In this document: positions 34,898-47,116 of the stretch, in pieces | How the letters are laid out: each line of letters starts with the position of its first letter | How positions within the stretch are numbered: the stretch's first letter is position 1 | NCBI GenBank assembly: GCA_034440575.1 | Contig: JAOTOL010001149.1 | Coordinates: forward strand, 227,001 to 291,000 | DNA length: 64,000 bases | Direction: 5' to 3' | From: Imbricaverruca yamaguchii | Taxonomy: Eukaryota > Arthropoda > Thecostraca > Neoverrucidae | Program-made: the position numbers and the translations under genes | The notes under the pieces: model-generated | The model's database searches: none | What the model was told of the DNA's origin: nothing | Seen by the model: the letters and a program-made list of their open reading frames with translations, nothing else

Positions 34898-35095
34898 GCG
34901 GGATTGGCCGAGTGGTTAAGGTGCTGGGCTCTGGGTATCGAATGTCCCGGGTTCGACACTAGCGCCGGTTGGGAAATTTCCCAATCCTGCGACCCACCGG
35001 CGAAACAATGTGGGCGGCGCCATTAGCCGTGAATGCGCATAAAGTGCGTCGTAAACCACCCAATAAACAAACAAACAAACAACATTCAGAAATAC
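34898..35095 (+). mobile_element. tRNA-derived SINE with (AAAC)n tail
   Basis: The head GGATTGGCCGAGTGGTTAAG carries a box A like that of tRNA-Leu/Ser, and 40 bases on CCCGGGTTCGACACT is a good box B. These are the internal Pol III promoter elements. A tRNA-unrelated body follows (CGACCCACCGGCGAAACAA, GTGGGCGGCGCC) and the element ends CCACCCAATAAACAAACAAACAAAC. Flanks AACACTCAGTAAA and AACATTCAGAAAT look like an imperfect 13-base target-site duplication. It lies in the 15-kb intron, in the opposite orientation to the gene. Confidence 0.85.
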
Positions 35096-37149
35096 AGCAG
35101 AACGTGAACATTTCATATAATTATAGTCCGAGGGACCGCGATTTTCCAGGCGCGAGCTCGGACGATAGCAGCAAAGATGCCAACTTATTCGTTTCAAATG
35201 AGCTGGAAATCGAAAGATGTGGCACCAGCAGCAAGAAGAACGACCGCCTGTTTGCTGCGGTCTGTACCACCGCGAGAAGTCAGATGAAGTCCAATATGGA
35301 AAACAATAGTTGGTACAAGTTGATGAATACGAATGAAACCCGCTGTGTATCCTCACAAATGTGAGTGCCAACCGCAAATAATAGTGTTCGGCTTTCACCC
35401 CCTCCCTATGCATTCCAGTCGATCTGCAGAGAAGAAAAAGAAAATACAAAAATACTCGAGGAACAAGAGTTGGCAACTTCTGATCTGGAGTCAGTGGACA
35501 ACCCAGATGAATGCGTGACCACAACCACATAAATAGTCACGTAACTATCGTGAGATCAAAAGCAGTCCAGACAGATGCGCATTCTACCAGAGTCCGAAAA
35601 ACAGCCAGGGCCAGAACCAAGGAAGCCAGTTGATGCGCAGATTTGAAATCCAATTTACTCCCGTCATACTGATTTTGTGGTCGGTCAGCCAAGTCACGGC
35701 CTGCATAAGTCACCGCTCCCAGTGGACACGGTGCAGGACGAAAAATAGTGTTGCCTCTCATTCTTTGTTTCGCGGAAGATGTCAAAATGATTCCGTAGAT
35801 CCGCCAGTAATGGAATAGGGCACGGATACCAAGCTGTACGCTATAGAGGAAAGCTCCAAGTGTTACACAAATATGGAAGTGGCGCCCATGAAGCCAGACA
35901 TTCTTCATTCAAATATTCGTGATATGGCAATCGGAAGAGGACAAATATCCCCTCTAGATAAGCGCCTCTTACAAATACGAACGTGAAGTAGAGAGGAGGT
36001 GGAGTAAGGGCAGTGGCGCAGCCACTATTCCAGGGAGCCCGGAACCCACAGGAATACAATATGAGCATGAACATGACCATCGATCATTCCACAGTTAGGC
36101 AGAGCATGAACTGTCACTCATCTATTTGCTTTGACTCCCCTGATGCTTTCACGAAATATTCCTTGATCATTGACAACCTCAGATGGCATCTGTATAGACG
36201 GTTTAGGTATTGTGTAGTGCAACGGCGCACACGAAAAAAGGACGAAGCTCTTTCCGAGAATGGCTGCCCGCGGTGCTGCCAAAGGTAAAGGTGCGGTAAA
36301 TAAACGGCAAACGTGGACTCAAACTTAAGGGTGCTGCCAGGTACGAGAAACGGATAAGGAAACCTTAAACGTGAACTAAAGTAAACTTACGTCATTAAGA
36401 AACGTCAATACATTCCAGGCTCCTAATACGTGTTTGAAAGACTTTTACCAATCAGGTACGGAAGTTGCATTGTCAGTTGAATATCGGGGTAATACTACGA
36501 AACTCGGTACGAACAATTTGTTCATTTGTAATGAAAAACAAACCAAATGCTTGAATCGGCACGCCTATTTACAACCGTTTATGTTATAAGTTGCTGAAAC
36601 GTCGACTCCGAACAAACTGGATGGAAAACATACACTTTTTGACATTCCTTACACTTTCCGGCAACGGATTAGTGTGCATGGGGGGGGGGGCACTGTTACC
36701 CATATATTTTCGGTTTTGAGGAAAGTGTTTCTGAACAAAGGCAATTTTTGCGACGGGGATCCAAAGATGACACTAAAAGACAGCTCTCGGACCTCCAGGA
36801 ATGTGTGTGTGTGTGGGGGGGGGGGACGCTTCCCCAATGCCCAGTCCCCTCTGCTTTAATTCCAGAATGCTGCCCAGGCTACGAACCGAACGCCGCTGGA
36901 GGTCCAATAACTCGCGGTGCCGCCACTTAACAGTCCTTTGGTTGATGTGATCTTTTTTTTTCTCTCGGGCCGCCCGAACCATAGGTCCTGATTTTTTTTT
37001 TATAGAACCGCCGTGCCTGCCACTCACTGAATTTTGAATCTGTTCATGTTCACTCACCCACGCGGCGATGGAAAATGGGGTGGTAAATGATATCGAACCA
37101 CCCGTTCCTCTGTTGAATCCAGCACTAATGTTAAGCAAACTAGCTAAAT
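35096..37149. other. Unassigned intron sequence with G-run patches
   Basis: No recognised domain. Two G-runs at 36677-36692 and 36816-36830 bracket a 130-base segment, possibly the ends of a small MITE, but no TIR could be confirmed. Open frames of up to 204 codons on either strand lack domain signatures. Confidence 0.35.
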
Positions 37150-37155
37150 GGCTAA

Positions 37156-37725
37156 AAGCCTGTTTGCATGCGACAGAATTCTGGCAGAATGTTGCCTGGG
37201 CAGACCGGACGTTCGCAACGTCGGCGGCAGAAATTGGCGTGCAGCAGCAGAAATTGGCAGTCGGGGGTAGAAAGTACCAGGAGGCGGCAGACTCAGACAT
37301 CACGCCTCATCTTACCAACGACATACTCGCGGACTGAAGTCATATACCAAATGCACAATGGAGCGTCTTGGTTGCTTGATTATTGCGCCATAAATGATCC
37401 GCTGCAGTACCAATTGGCTCAAATGGTACTACTCACGGTAGTACCCAGATATCATGATTCTCAGATATTTCCTACTAGCTCTTGCACTTCAGTGGTAATG
37501 GGTTTATATGGAGGACGTGGTGATTAGGTTACGCTAATAGGAAAGCAGAGGAAAATATCTTCCTGATAAAGAGCTGAGATGGGTGCCAAAACTGATATGC
37601 TATGACGTCACAGGCTGCGGACGTCGCCGACTTTGCGTTCCGCTCGGTTCTGCCGGGTCCCGCTCAGTACTGTCGTCACGATTCTGCCGGAACTCTGCCG
37701 GGTTTCTTCCGTGTGTAAACAGACC
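37156..37725. mobile_element. Possible short TIR element (MITE)
   Basis: The left end CTGTTTGCATGCGACAGAA, followed by TCTGGCAGAATG, is partly mirrored by the right end, whose reverse complement reads CTGTTTACACACGGAAGAA and then CCCGGCAGAGTT. The interior has GGCAGAAATTGG repeats near 37220-37260. No coding content is supported. A clear target-site duplication is not visible, and the right end abuts the TTAA of the next element. Confidence 0.45.
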
Positions 37726-38735
37726 TTAACCCGCGCAAGTCCGGGGGTGGGGGGCATACATCTGCCCCCAGCGGTTTTTCCTAATTTTCCGCCATACTAA
37801 TCGAGTTAGCAAGGCTAAACCTCGCATGGCTGCTCATTTGTCTTTTACGCATGTCCTCATTCATTTTTAACCTTGGATTATCTTAGGTCAGGTCATCAGG
37901 TCAGGCGAAGTGACCCAACGTCCCTCGGAGTTCTAGGTGGCATAACTTCCAAAATAATTGGGCGATTGATTTCAAACTTATAGCACATTATGATCTCATC
38001 ACGGACCACAATATGTATATCGTTTTGTTTTTTCTCGTAGCATTGACCTTATGTCAGGTCGCGGCCATAGCTTCCCCATTACAGGGCTATGGTAAAATAT
38101 ACAAATGTCTCCTGATCACATATTTGCTGTCGGAATGATCTCCCAACGGTTGTGGCATGTAGTTGGTAGCTATGCTCAATGATACCACTGACATTTTTGC
38201 TCAGTGACCTCACCAAGATCATCTGAGGTCACCTGAGATCATTACACATTTATGCGCATTATATCGCATTGCATTGAACTAGAAGGCTGAAATTACCGTC
38301 ATTATGCTTGTATCGCCAATACGTGTCGATTGATACATTACATGCCCTCTCTAAGCTATTTCATGACCTTAGCCTGAGGTCATAGTTTCGGTTGACCTGA
38401 CCTTAAATCCTATGGCCTATGGTCGATAGAAAATGTCAAGGACTGTCGAATAGCTTTTGCCGTTTGTTTCTATCTGTTACAGGTCCTGAGCTATGTTTGA
38501 ATATCTGAGAGTCCCACCCGATCTGGTCGAATTTGACCTATGATGGCCCAGTGACCTGAATATTGACCTGAACGAAAAAATGGCCGAGACGCTTTCGATA
38601 GAGCCTGTCACCAGCTATCCAACGCCGTCTTTCGTTTGCAGCTAGCTAGCTAGCATAGTTCTAGAGATCTTAGGTGGGCAGACCCCCCCCGGGACATGCG
38701 AAGTTGGCGCGGACCGCCGGATGTGCGAGCGTTAA
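37726..38735 (+). mobile_element. TTAA-ended MITE, family A copy 2
   Basis: TTAACCCGCGCAAGTCCGG at the left and CCGGATGTGCGAGCGTTAA at the right. The left hairpin reads GGGGGGCATACATCTGCCCCC. It is collinear with 9077-10174 throughout except that it lacks the (TA)n block, so that microsatellite grew in the other copy. AGGTCA/TGACCT hexamers cluster at 37880-37915, 38040-38060, 38210-38245 and 38365-38405. Confidence 0.8.
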
Positions 38736-39641
38736 AGCTTCTGCAGAAGGCTGAATAAGATAGGCAGCGCTTGCTCTCCTCAGATGACTAAGTGCGCCAT
38801 TGCTTAAGCCCATACATAAGCCAGAACAGCCCTGCCGCACCGCCTCTCCTGAGCGGTGCGGCGAGATGCTGCAGAAGCCAGCAGAAGGCGCTAAGCACCG
38901 AGCGACGCTGGCGGAGAACTGTGGCGGGCGGCAGCCGTCACTCACTGCAGCCGGGCATCCGCCCGGACCAGCCGAATTGTGACGTCACGAAGCGTGTGGC
39001 GCGTTCTTCCTGTGCTGTCGAACCGTCCGGCGCGAAATTATTTGGCGCTAGAGGTCATGGACATATTCTGAGAGTGGATCCGCGATCAGTATCTGCGTCT
39101 CCATCGGGTGAGCGTGAAGAAAAAACGCCAGTAGTTCATTCTGGCAATCCCATTTATGGTGAGGGCACTGGCGAGCACCGAATGAGATCCAGCCCTGCTA
39201 AACGCGCTCAATGGGATCACAGTTACGACGGCTACTGACGGCTCTCAGCCTTATAATTACACGAAGCCTGATAATCTTCTGAAGGTGCTTGTCTTGCGAA
39301 GGTACCATACGTGTAGATTAAATGGCTACGCGGCAGACTGTGGATGCTGTTGGTGAGATGGCTTCTGAGATGTAAGTACAACCAATGCTCCGAGACATCT
39401 GAGTGTCCAAATGCGGCAGTATGTGATGCGAATACGGACCCCGGATGGAGAACGGGAAAAGTTAACGTCCGGAGATCCCGAGCTGTTGGCATATGGTCAA
39501 CACATATGATTATATTACAAACCTACATGATGATAACAGACAAGTTATTGGGCGATCACAAATGTCTTGTCATATCACCTCGTGGATACAAATGCTGAGT
39601 CACATATCACAAGAGAAGGCGCAGCTCGATGTCTCGTATCT

Positions 39642-39672
<31 letters not shown>

Positions 39673-40040
39673 CCCAACCAGACCCAACCATATCGTCATG
39701 CTCTAGTCTCTCTGCCACGACACCGCCCATGGCACCGCGCAGCCATTTCGGATATCTCAGTCGGTTATGCATCAGTCTCATCCGAAAGTTTTGTGTTCAA
39801 TCCGAAGGTTGGGAGTCGTTTTTATTGATGATTCCAGTGATTACTTTGGCAAATGTGAATATGTTAATATGTCAGTTTATGTCAGTACGAACATCCATAC
39901 TTCGCGACCCATCTATACATACATTTTGTCACTAAACTAGCGGATGTCGGATCGCGTAGAATGTCGGAGAGCTTCGATGTGATAAATGGTACAATTTTAA
40001 GATATACAAACTAAAAATAACATTGTGAGAAAAATATTAG
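38736..40040. other. Unassigned intron sequence; short (TA)n at 39641-39668
   Basis: A GC-rich patch at 38800-39010 is open on the plus strand (148 codons from 38792) but has no recognisable domain. A clean (TA)n of about 28 bases lies at 39641-39668. Confidence 0.4.
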
Positions 40041-40044
40041 CCTT

Positions 40045-40335
40045 CACTTCATCGCCATCCGCTGATATTTCCCAGCCGCAAGTAGTCGTCGCCATCCGCT
40101 GATATTTCCTAGCCGCAAGTAGTTGTCGCCATCCGCTGATATTTCCCAGCCGCAAGTAGTCGTCGCCATCCGCTGATATTTCCCAGCCGCAAGTAGTTGT
40201 CGCCATCCGCTGATATTTCCCAGCCGCAAGTAGTCGTCGCCATCCGCTGATATTTCCCAGCCGCAAGTAGTTGTCGCCAACAGCTGATATTTCCCAGCCG
40301 CAAGTAGTCGTCGCCATCCGCTGATATTTCCTAAC
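40045..40335. repeat. 37-bp minisatellite with a related 58-bp pair after it
   Basis: Seven to eight units of exactly 37 bases with GCCATCCGCTGATATTTCCC and AGCCGCAAGTAGT. From 40330 to 40480 two longer copies (CTAACCGTGCGCAATCGTTA, CCAAATGCTAGTATTTCC) continue the theme. Frames stay open on the minus strand in all three phases as an effect of the repeat. Confidence 0.93.
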
Positions 40336-40529
40336 CGTGCGCAATCGTTACCAAATGCTAGTATTTCCTAACCATGCGCAATCGTCTCCAACAGCTGATA
40401 TTTCCTAACCGTGCGCAATCGTTACCAAATGCTAGTATTTCCTAACCATGCGCAATCGTCTCCAACAGCCGATATCTTCAAACTACCCAAAATCGTTTCC
40501 AACCGTCGCCGGCTAGTTCCAATTGCCAT

Positions 40530-40680
40530 CATGCTGGGTGGACATGTTGGGTGTACATATAGGGTGGACATGTAGGATCGACATGTCGGGTGGACATGTA
40601 GGGTGGACATGTGTGGGTGCTCATGTGGACATGTAGGGTAGATGTGTAGGGTGGACATGCTGGGTGGATGCATGCACTGT
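40530..40680. repeat. 15-bp tandem GGGTGGACATGTAGG
   Basis: About nine degenerate units on a 15-base step, beginning immediately after the previous array. Small His/Pro/Cys-rich frames on the minus strand are artefacts. Confidence 0.85.
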
Positions 40681-41520
40681 TTGTGTCCGGCACACGCACA
40701 CAAGGGCGTTTCATTTTATGTGGGGCAATTTTCAAATACTACTTTTATAATAGAATCGCCTGTCATTTGGTGATAATGCATATCATACCAGGTAGGGTAT
40801 GTTCATGCCAGTGCTGATGAAGTTGCTGTTGAGCATGCTGTCCGTAACTCTGGGATGCTGTGCTATCAACACATCCACATTGGTCTAACGTGTTGGTTTG
40901 TGTTCATTCGTTCGCCTTCTCACATGGGCACAGAGTGTTCATTACAGTTCCATCGTAGCGTTTATGTGTTCTGGTTGATCACGGTTAACAATAAGGCTTC
41001 ATAAAGTTAGAAACTGGGAGCTGACTGTACGAAACGTTCCAATAAACTTGTATGTTCGTTATTATCGTAGGATGGCCGAATTCGTGAACATTACATGGCA
41101 AGAACTTAAAATGTTGCGCGAGGCTTGCATGCGTAATGTGCAGCATTACTGCACATCCCATTATGTACCTTTATCTGAAACTATCACGGGTCTGGTTTAA
41201 CATATGCAAACTTCAGAACACTTCCGGGAAGTAGTGTAGCAGAAAGCCTGACAAAAACATTGATTCTGGATTACGCGGCGATAAGCATTCAACATCGTTT
41301 AGTTTCTGCCTGTGAGAGAGCCGAGTGGGAACTGGAGTCGCTATTCTGCAATATACCGTTGCTGGTATGATTTTAAAATAAAATTGTCATTCACTCTACT
41401 CGGAATCCTTATATAATACATCCGGGTGTGAATTCGAAGAGGAGATGCAGTGGAATTATCGGCTTAAATGGGTTTTAACGGGATACGGGTTAACATGTTT
41501 CTTTTCTGAATGTGTGAGGA
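40681..41520. other. Unassigned intron sequence
   Basis: No repeats or domains recognised. Confidence 0.35.
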
Positions 41521-41523
41521 CAG

Positions 41524-42504
41524 TTAATACGCGCCCTGGAGGGCCTCTGAAAATTACGGGTACTGGAGGGGGGGGGTGAGGTTTCCGCCCCCTAGGTTCT
41601 CGGCTCCTATTAAGGCTAGAGCAACGAAATTCGCAGGTGGATGGGCACGATAGTGAATTCTATTGTGCGGACATTTTGTGACCTTAGGGAAATATCTTCA
41701 AGGTCAAATGAGGTCAATATAACAAAATTTCCTGGTTTTGCCTGGCTTGGCTTGTCATTGTTTTGGATCGCTGTGATTGTATTTAATTGCTCTAAAATTG
41801 GCATTGATGATGTTTTGCACATTACTAATGATGCAATACAGATGCCAGATCCGCCATTTGACCTCAGATCACCTACATAGGAGAACTTTATTAGGTCCTT
41901 ACCTGCTTCAGTTACCGAAACCGGGCTGCCCACCCGACTGCTCCGTTAGACGGCTCGGCACAATCGGCTTCGCAAGGAAAGGTGTGAAATACATGAATAA
42001 AGTATGGAAACGCTTAGGCACACAATGACAAACAGTAGATTTCCGGATGTGTGAGGAGTAACATGCAAAGTGACATCAATCGCATGTCAGTCATTTGCAT
42101 TTATGACAGCATTCCAGTTGACAAAGTTTGGCTTCAATAGCCTGTCATGAACTTGACCTGACTTTACCTCGGCGACCTAGCATGACTTAAATCATACAGC
42201 ATAACGATATGCATCAAACAAGTCGTTGGTGTTGCAAAGAACACTTCCTTTTGCCAACATGCAAGAAGCGCATCAGCTCCGATATTTGTGGTCTGGCGCT
42301 GATACAATTTTTTTTTAATTTTAACGACCCCTAACTCGAAACATTGTGGGCCGATTTTCGTTTTTCGTGCTTTAAGCAACGCGACGGTCATTTCTAAGCA
42401 GATACACAAACAATGGTGTATATCGGCCGGTAAAATCTGCAGTTATCTACGAAAAACCGGAGGGGTGGGCGGATTTCGCCCACCCCCCTCCAGGGCGCGT
42501 GTGA
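41524..42504 (-). mobile_element. TTAA-ended MITE, family B copy 2 (inverted)
   Basis: TTAATACGCGCCCTGGAGGG at one end and CCCTCCAGGGCGCGTG at the other, the second TTAA having decayed. The CGGATTTCGCCCACCCCCCT hairpin arm sits by the right end. The element aligns in reverse with 19347-20334, including the TGACCTCAGATCA and TCAAGGTCAAATGAGGTCA clusters. Confidence 0.78.
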
Positions 42505-43081
42505 AAATACATGCAACACTGCACAAATAGACCACTTCGCTGAACCTTCAGTAGTTTTCTGATTTTTTATCTGGAATGGCTAAAGCCAAAGTCTGGATGT
42601 TCACCGGAAATAGTCAGTGAATACGAAAGTAGCACGCCCCTTCAAAATCGATGAACTCTCGAAAACAGAACACGCCGAGGCGGCACTAACTTGACCTTGC
42701 CGGAAACTTTTCCAGCTTGCTCGATCATGCTGGATTATTTCGGAATAAAGCTCAGCCTTCGTAAATACCATTGCGGCGTGGTATCAGAATATAAATTCCA
42801 CGGCCCATCTATGAATTTAATGAAGACTTACAATGCTAAGCACCTGCATTATCACAGGCAGGCCTCATGCAGGCACATTGGTGATTCACATAATGTGCTG
42901 GCAGTCGGCGGGTTTTCCAGCTCTCCATAATGAACGGGTTTTATCCCGCTTGTTCATCTTAGCTTGATTCCTACACAAGGGATTCCCCTGAGTTCCAGAA
43001 AGCTTATCCTTCGATGTCCCAGGAGAAGAAAAAACATTGTGCTACAAAGTACAGGTGCCTATACCTTCATAAGTTTCACTT
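42505..43081. other. Unassigned spacer between two MITEs
   Basis: No feature recognised. Confidence 0.35.
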
Positions 43082-43940
43082 TTAACCCGCGCAGTCTTGC
43101 CTGTCGAATCCTCCCACCACGTCTCGGGTGTGGGGGGCGGTTGAAGAGCCCCCTCTAAAATCTAAACTAAGCATCGCACGAAAACGAAAGAGGTGACATC
43201 AGAAAGCGCCCAACGAGTAGGGTACGGATCCACCACTAAAAAAAATGTCCCCCAAACGTGACGTCACCAGGGGGGCTAGATTTTCACGACTTTTCATGAC
43301 TAACATTATGCTTTTTACTCTGGGGAGTTCATTTTGGGGGATATATGAAAAAAAAAAAATTTATTTGGAATTAGAAAAGGACAGCGAAATCGGCCAGTGC
43401 TATAATTTTCTGGCGCCCCAAAAAATGAATTTGTTATTTTTTTTGAAATTTCAAAATTTTGAGGTTTCAAGTTTTCTTTAATTTTCCTTCTCTAATAGGT
43501 AGAGCAGACCGAAAAACGTTGTTGGAAAGTCAACTTGTACTAATACAAAATGCTTACTTTAGCCAGAATCCTGTGTTTGAACTGAAATATGGCAAATACG
43601 CAAAATTTATATGTAGTCAAAAACGACAAAAAATGAAAAATTTAACTCGTACGTTTTATTGTATCCGTAATGATAGGCAAACGCTGAAAGTCTCATTAAA
43701 ATATCTGTAGTCGTTAAAGCGTGACGACTGGTTGAACTTTGTTGGAGGTGACCTCACTTGACCTTGAATAACTCGTTGACCCTAGATGACCTGACCTAAA
43801 AATTTTGAATCAGCATGTCAAATTGATGTGGGAAAAGGTACGCCAAATTTGGGTGCGCTGCCGCTTGCCTTTCGTCCGCTATCCGCGAAAAATCGGAGAG
43901 GGGGGGGCGGTTGAAGACCCCCCGAGACGGGACGGGTTAA
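43082..43940 (+). mobile_element. TTAA-ended MITE, family C copy 2
   Basis: TTAACCCGCGCAGTCTTGCC at the left and GAGACGGGACGGGTTAA at the right. GGGGGGCGGTTGAAGAGCCCCC and GGGGGCGGTTGAAGACCCCC hairpins lie near the two ends. It is collinear with 8010-8854. The AGGTGACCTCACTTGACC/TGACCCTAGATGACC cluster at 43745-43795 is conserved in all three copies. The 78- and 83-codon frames inside are not shared with the other copies. Confidence 0.8.
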
Positions 43941-46855
43941 TAAGGGCAAACTTAGGAACTCAAACCCAACCATCACCAACGCAGCTTCGATTCTTCCTCC
44001 ATGCACATTCTACAACCTTGAAATGGAAATGTCAAGTTGAGTGCAAGAGTGGTGTCACGGAGCGTTGGATTTGTTTTACTTGTCCTGTCCACGTATCGCT
44101 TGCATTTGGAGACATACTGATCGGATTTCCTCTTTGTGATAGATGAAACACCAGAATAAATGGGCACATCATTCAAATACGACATTTCTGTAGTAATTTA
44201 ATTTCATCCCATTCCTTTCTTTATTTGAAATTTCCTCAATACCTACAAAGACAGCAGCAAAATAATCTTTTGATCCGATAATAAAAAGTATTGCGTCCAA
44301 TGACAAGCATCTTGGACCGTAGCAACCATGCATCTCTGTGGCTTTCATTAGATGACCATATGAGTTATCATGGCTCACCGTCAAAAGTTGGAAACTGAGT
44401 CATCAAGGCTTTTCGGCGCTTCCGGCACCACACGAGCTGCCCATGCCCCGGATTGCCAATGTCTCTAACGTCAGAGTGCCACGGTCTCCAGGTGAGAGTA
44501 CAGACATGCATAGCGCACACGGGCGTGGAAGAGCTACGTCGTCCTGTGATACTCCTGGGAGAGCTGTGCAACAGCTGGGTATATTGATGCAAGGTCGTTC
44601 TGATACTCAGGCAGACATTATGGTGAATAGTGTTGACATCCGCTGATATATGTCTCCCTCTCGGCATGATCATTGATGATCCGAGAAGTTCCCTTGGGAG
44701 AAGCTCGGGCGTTGGTGATATATGCCGTCCCGGTGGTGGATGGGCTGGGAACGGTGGACAAATTGTAATATTCAACGGGAATGTTACGGTCTGCGAAACG
44801 GAGCGTTGGTCTCAAACGTGGCGTTGCATTGTCAGATATGCAGCCAAAGCAGCCTACATGCCTGCAGGAATGCTCTCTGCGATATTTGAATTCCACGCAA
44901 TACGCAGGGTTTAATCGCACAGTTGACAGAAACGACTTCGGCGAAAAGACGCAAGTTCTCCGTTAGCAGCCAACTTCTCAGTGGCGTGTTGTAACATCTT
45001 GAAGGTTACAAGGTCAGCAGAGAATGCCCATAAATTGTTGCATTGCCACTGTGCACAGTCCGCTTCGTTTGGGCTTGTAGTCGCTGACAGTGTGTGAAGC
45101 CTGCCGGCGTGGCCGGCGCGGTGACAGGCCGACACGGGGCCCCAACAGATGGGGAACATCTGTCGGGTCATCACGTACGTCTCCATACAGCCACACAACA
45201 TACATCAGCTGTGCCGAGCACCAGTCAGTGACACAGTCGACGCGAGCAGTGCTGTGTACAACGGTCGTGAAGAACTCAGGCGGGTGCATGCTCCTACTCC
45301 CTTTCCAGAGTCAGGGTGATATTGCCACATTCTATGCCGTTGGGATCTTCTCACACATTAGGTGCGAGACATGTGCTAAGGAATTTCCCTGGTGTGTAGA
45401 ACGGTGGTGGAAAAGCATTCAAACATATGAATTGTCGGGCTGAAATGAGCAATCGTACCCCTAATAAAAGGAAACTTACTTATCACCAGATAGTTTCACC
45501 AGCGGTTAGCATGTTGAAACGGGCTTGGGTTGGTTGGTTGTTTATTGGAGTTTGGTGGCGCATCGACTGCTGAGGTCATGCTGCGCCCATAACGGGCTTG
45601 GGTGTAAAGGGATGAAATCTCCAAACATTTTCGATTGTGTGTGCAGGCTACGGACTCACCTAGATAGGAAGTGGCACACTCACCTAGACACCTAGAAACC
45701 TAGACAGGTGGGCATGCTCTGATCAGATATGAACCGAGCATGCAATGTTTTCGACGCGTAACCTCCTATGCTACGTGTGTGGTGTTTGGCTGCAACTATT
45801 CTGGTGATATAATTTTGATGGTGAACGAATGTACCTACACAATATGGACAGCTCAATATACGTTAGGGTGCAATTCATCCCCAAAATCACTGCTACGCCA
45901 CTGGTACTTGTAAGCGTGGGTGTCACGGTAAAGTTGGATGTAGGATGAAATATACCTCTTTTATTTCGAAATATACCTCTTTTATGGCCAAATCAATCTT
46001 TGAGGGAACGAGTGGTCTCCCTTAACGAATAGAAAGTGACACCTCTGACTGCAATAAATTAGGAGCTAGCATTCGCACTCTGATCCAAAAACATAGCCAC
46101 ATAGCGTAGCATAGGGTGATGAAGCCTCTACAACTCAACTAACCAACCAGAAGAGCAGCACATACTTGGTCACGTTGCCGGCATGATACCCAATATAGGT
46201 ATGCATAGTCGTGGATATAAGTCGAGTTTCGTCACTAGTTGTATGCGTGGTTGTATTCCTAATTGGGGTGGGGAGAAGGAGAGGCAGGCCTTGTTTGGCT
46301 GTGCTTAGATATAAAGAGCAATGGATTCCCTTACTGTGACGTTCTGGGCAGTGGAGGTCTTTCTTAAAAAAATGCAGCCACGACATTTTTTCTTGAACAC
46401 CTGTCTGGCGTTGCATACTCGTACTAATCCTTTGGAATCCTTCGCATATCATTTTCAACGGCTGTGTGACATACATCGTTCGGGACGTTTCATCTTAAAA
46501 GCAAACTGATGGAACAATGCTATCTCCTGACTTCATGCTCTTGTCAAGAACGAACGTTGGTTGGTCAGGTTGGACAAGTTGTCTCACACACTGCGATCGA
46601 TCAGACATTGACCACATTGCAAGGACTGCGGAAGGGCAGAGGACGATCTGTGTTGGATGTTGTTTGGTGCATAGGTCAAGTGAAAATTTCGGCATATCGA
46701 GAATACCTTTCGAACTATATAGCAATATGGATGATATGAATATTTGAATATACATTAGGTGTCTGCAATCGAACTATATAACTATTTCAATACTTTAACA
46801 ACTTTAGATTGTTTCAAGTGGCGAACATTGAGTCGCGGTGGCAACTCGATCCACA
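43941..46855. other. Unassigned intron sequence with a SINE tail
   Basis: At 45525-45600 the minus strand reads GCGCCACCAAACTCCAATAA followed by AACC repeats, like the 3' end of a SINE related to the element at 34898-35095. The head was not recognised. Elsewhere open frames of up to 135 codons (44368-44775 minus) have no domain. Confidence 0.45.
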
Positions 46856-46864
46856 CGATGGAAC

Positions 46865-47116
46865 TTGAACACTCACAGAGGACCTGCAGAGTGACGCTGG
46901 CCGTCTGAAAGTCGCCAGCTCTGTTGCAGGCGACACACCCGAACCTGAACACTCACAGAGGACCTGCAGAGTGACGCTGGCCGTCCGAACGTCGCCAGCT
47001 CTGTTGGAGGCGACACACCAGAACCTGAACACTCACAGAGGACCTGCAAAGTGACGCTGGCCGTCTGAACGTCGCCAGCCCAGTTGTCGGCGACACACCC
47101 GAACCTGAACACTCAC
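46865..47116 (-). repeat. 80-bp tandem duplications of an exon end with its splice donor
   Basis: Directly downstream (minus strand) of the Ig2 exon donor, three further copies of the last 68 exon bases plus GTGAGTGTTCAG follow at an exact 80-base step: donor hexamers at 47111, 47031, 46951 and 46871. The first copy is nearly identical to the exon; the next two change CVADNWAGD to CVASNRAGD and CVACNRAGD, keeping the Ig strand-F cysteine. 80 is not a multiple of 3, so reading through loses the frame and meets a stop at 46953. Confidence 0.92.

Noticed and set aside
34898..34975. Functional tRNA-Leu or tRNA-Ser gene
   Set aside because: Box A and box B are good, but the acceptor stem does not close, and the tRNA-like head continues into a SINE body with an AAAC tail and flanking duplications.
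46865..47116. The 80-bp units as genuine alternative micro-exons
   Set aside because: Each unit has an acceptor-like GTTCAG and a donor, but splicing them in would put the strand-F segment out of frame given the phase-1 donor. The simple explanation is tandem duplication of the exon end.
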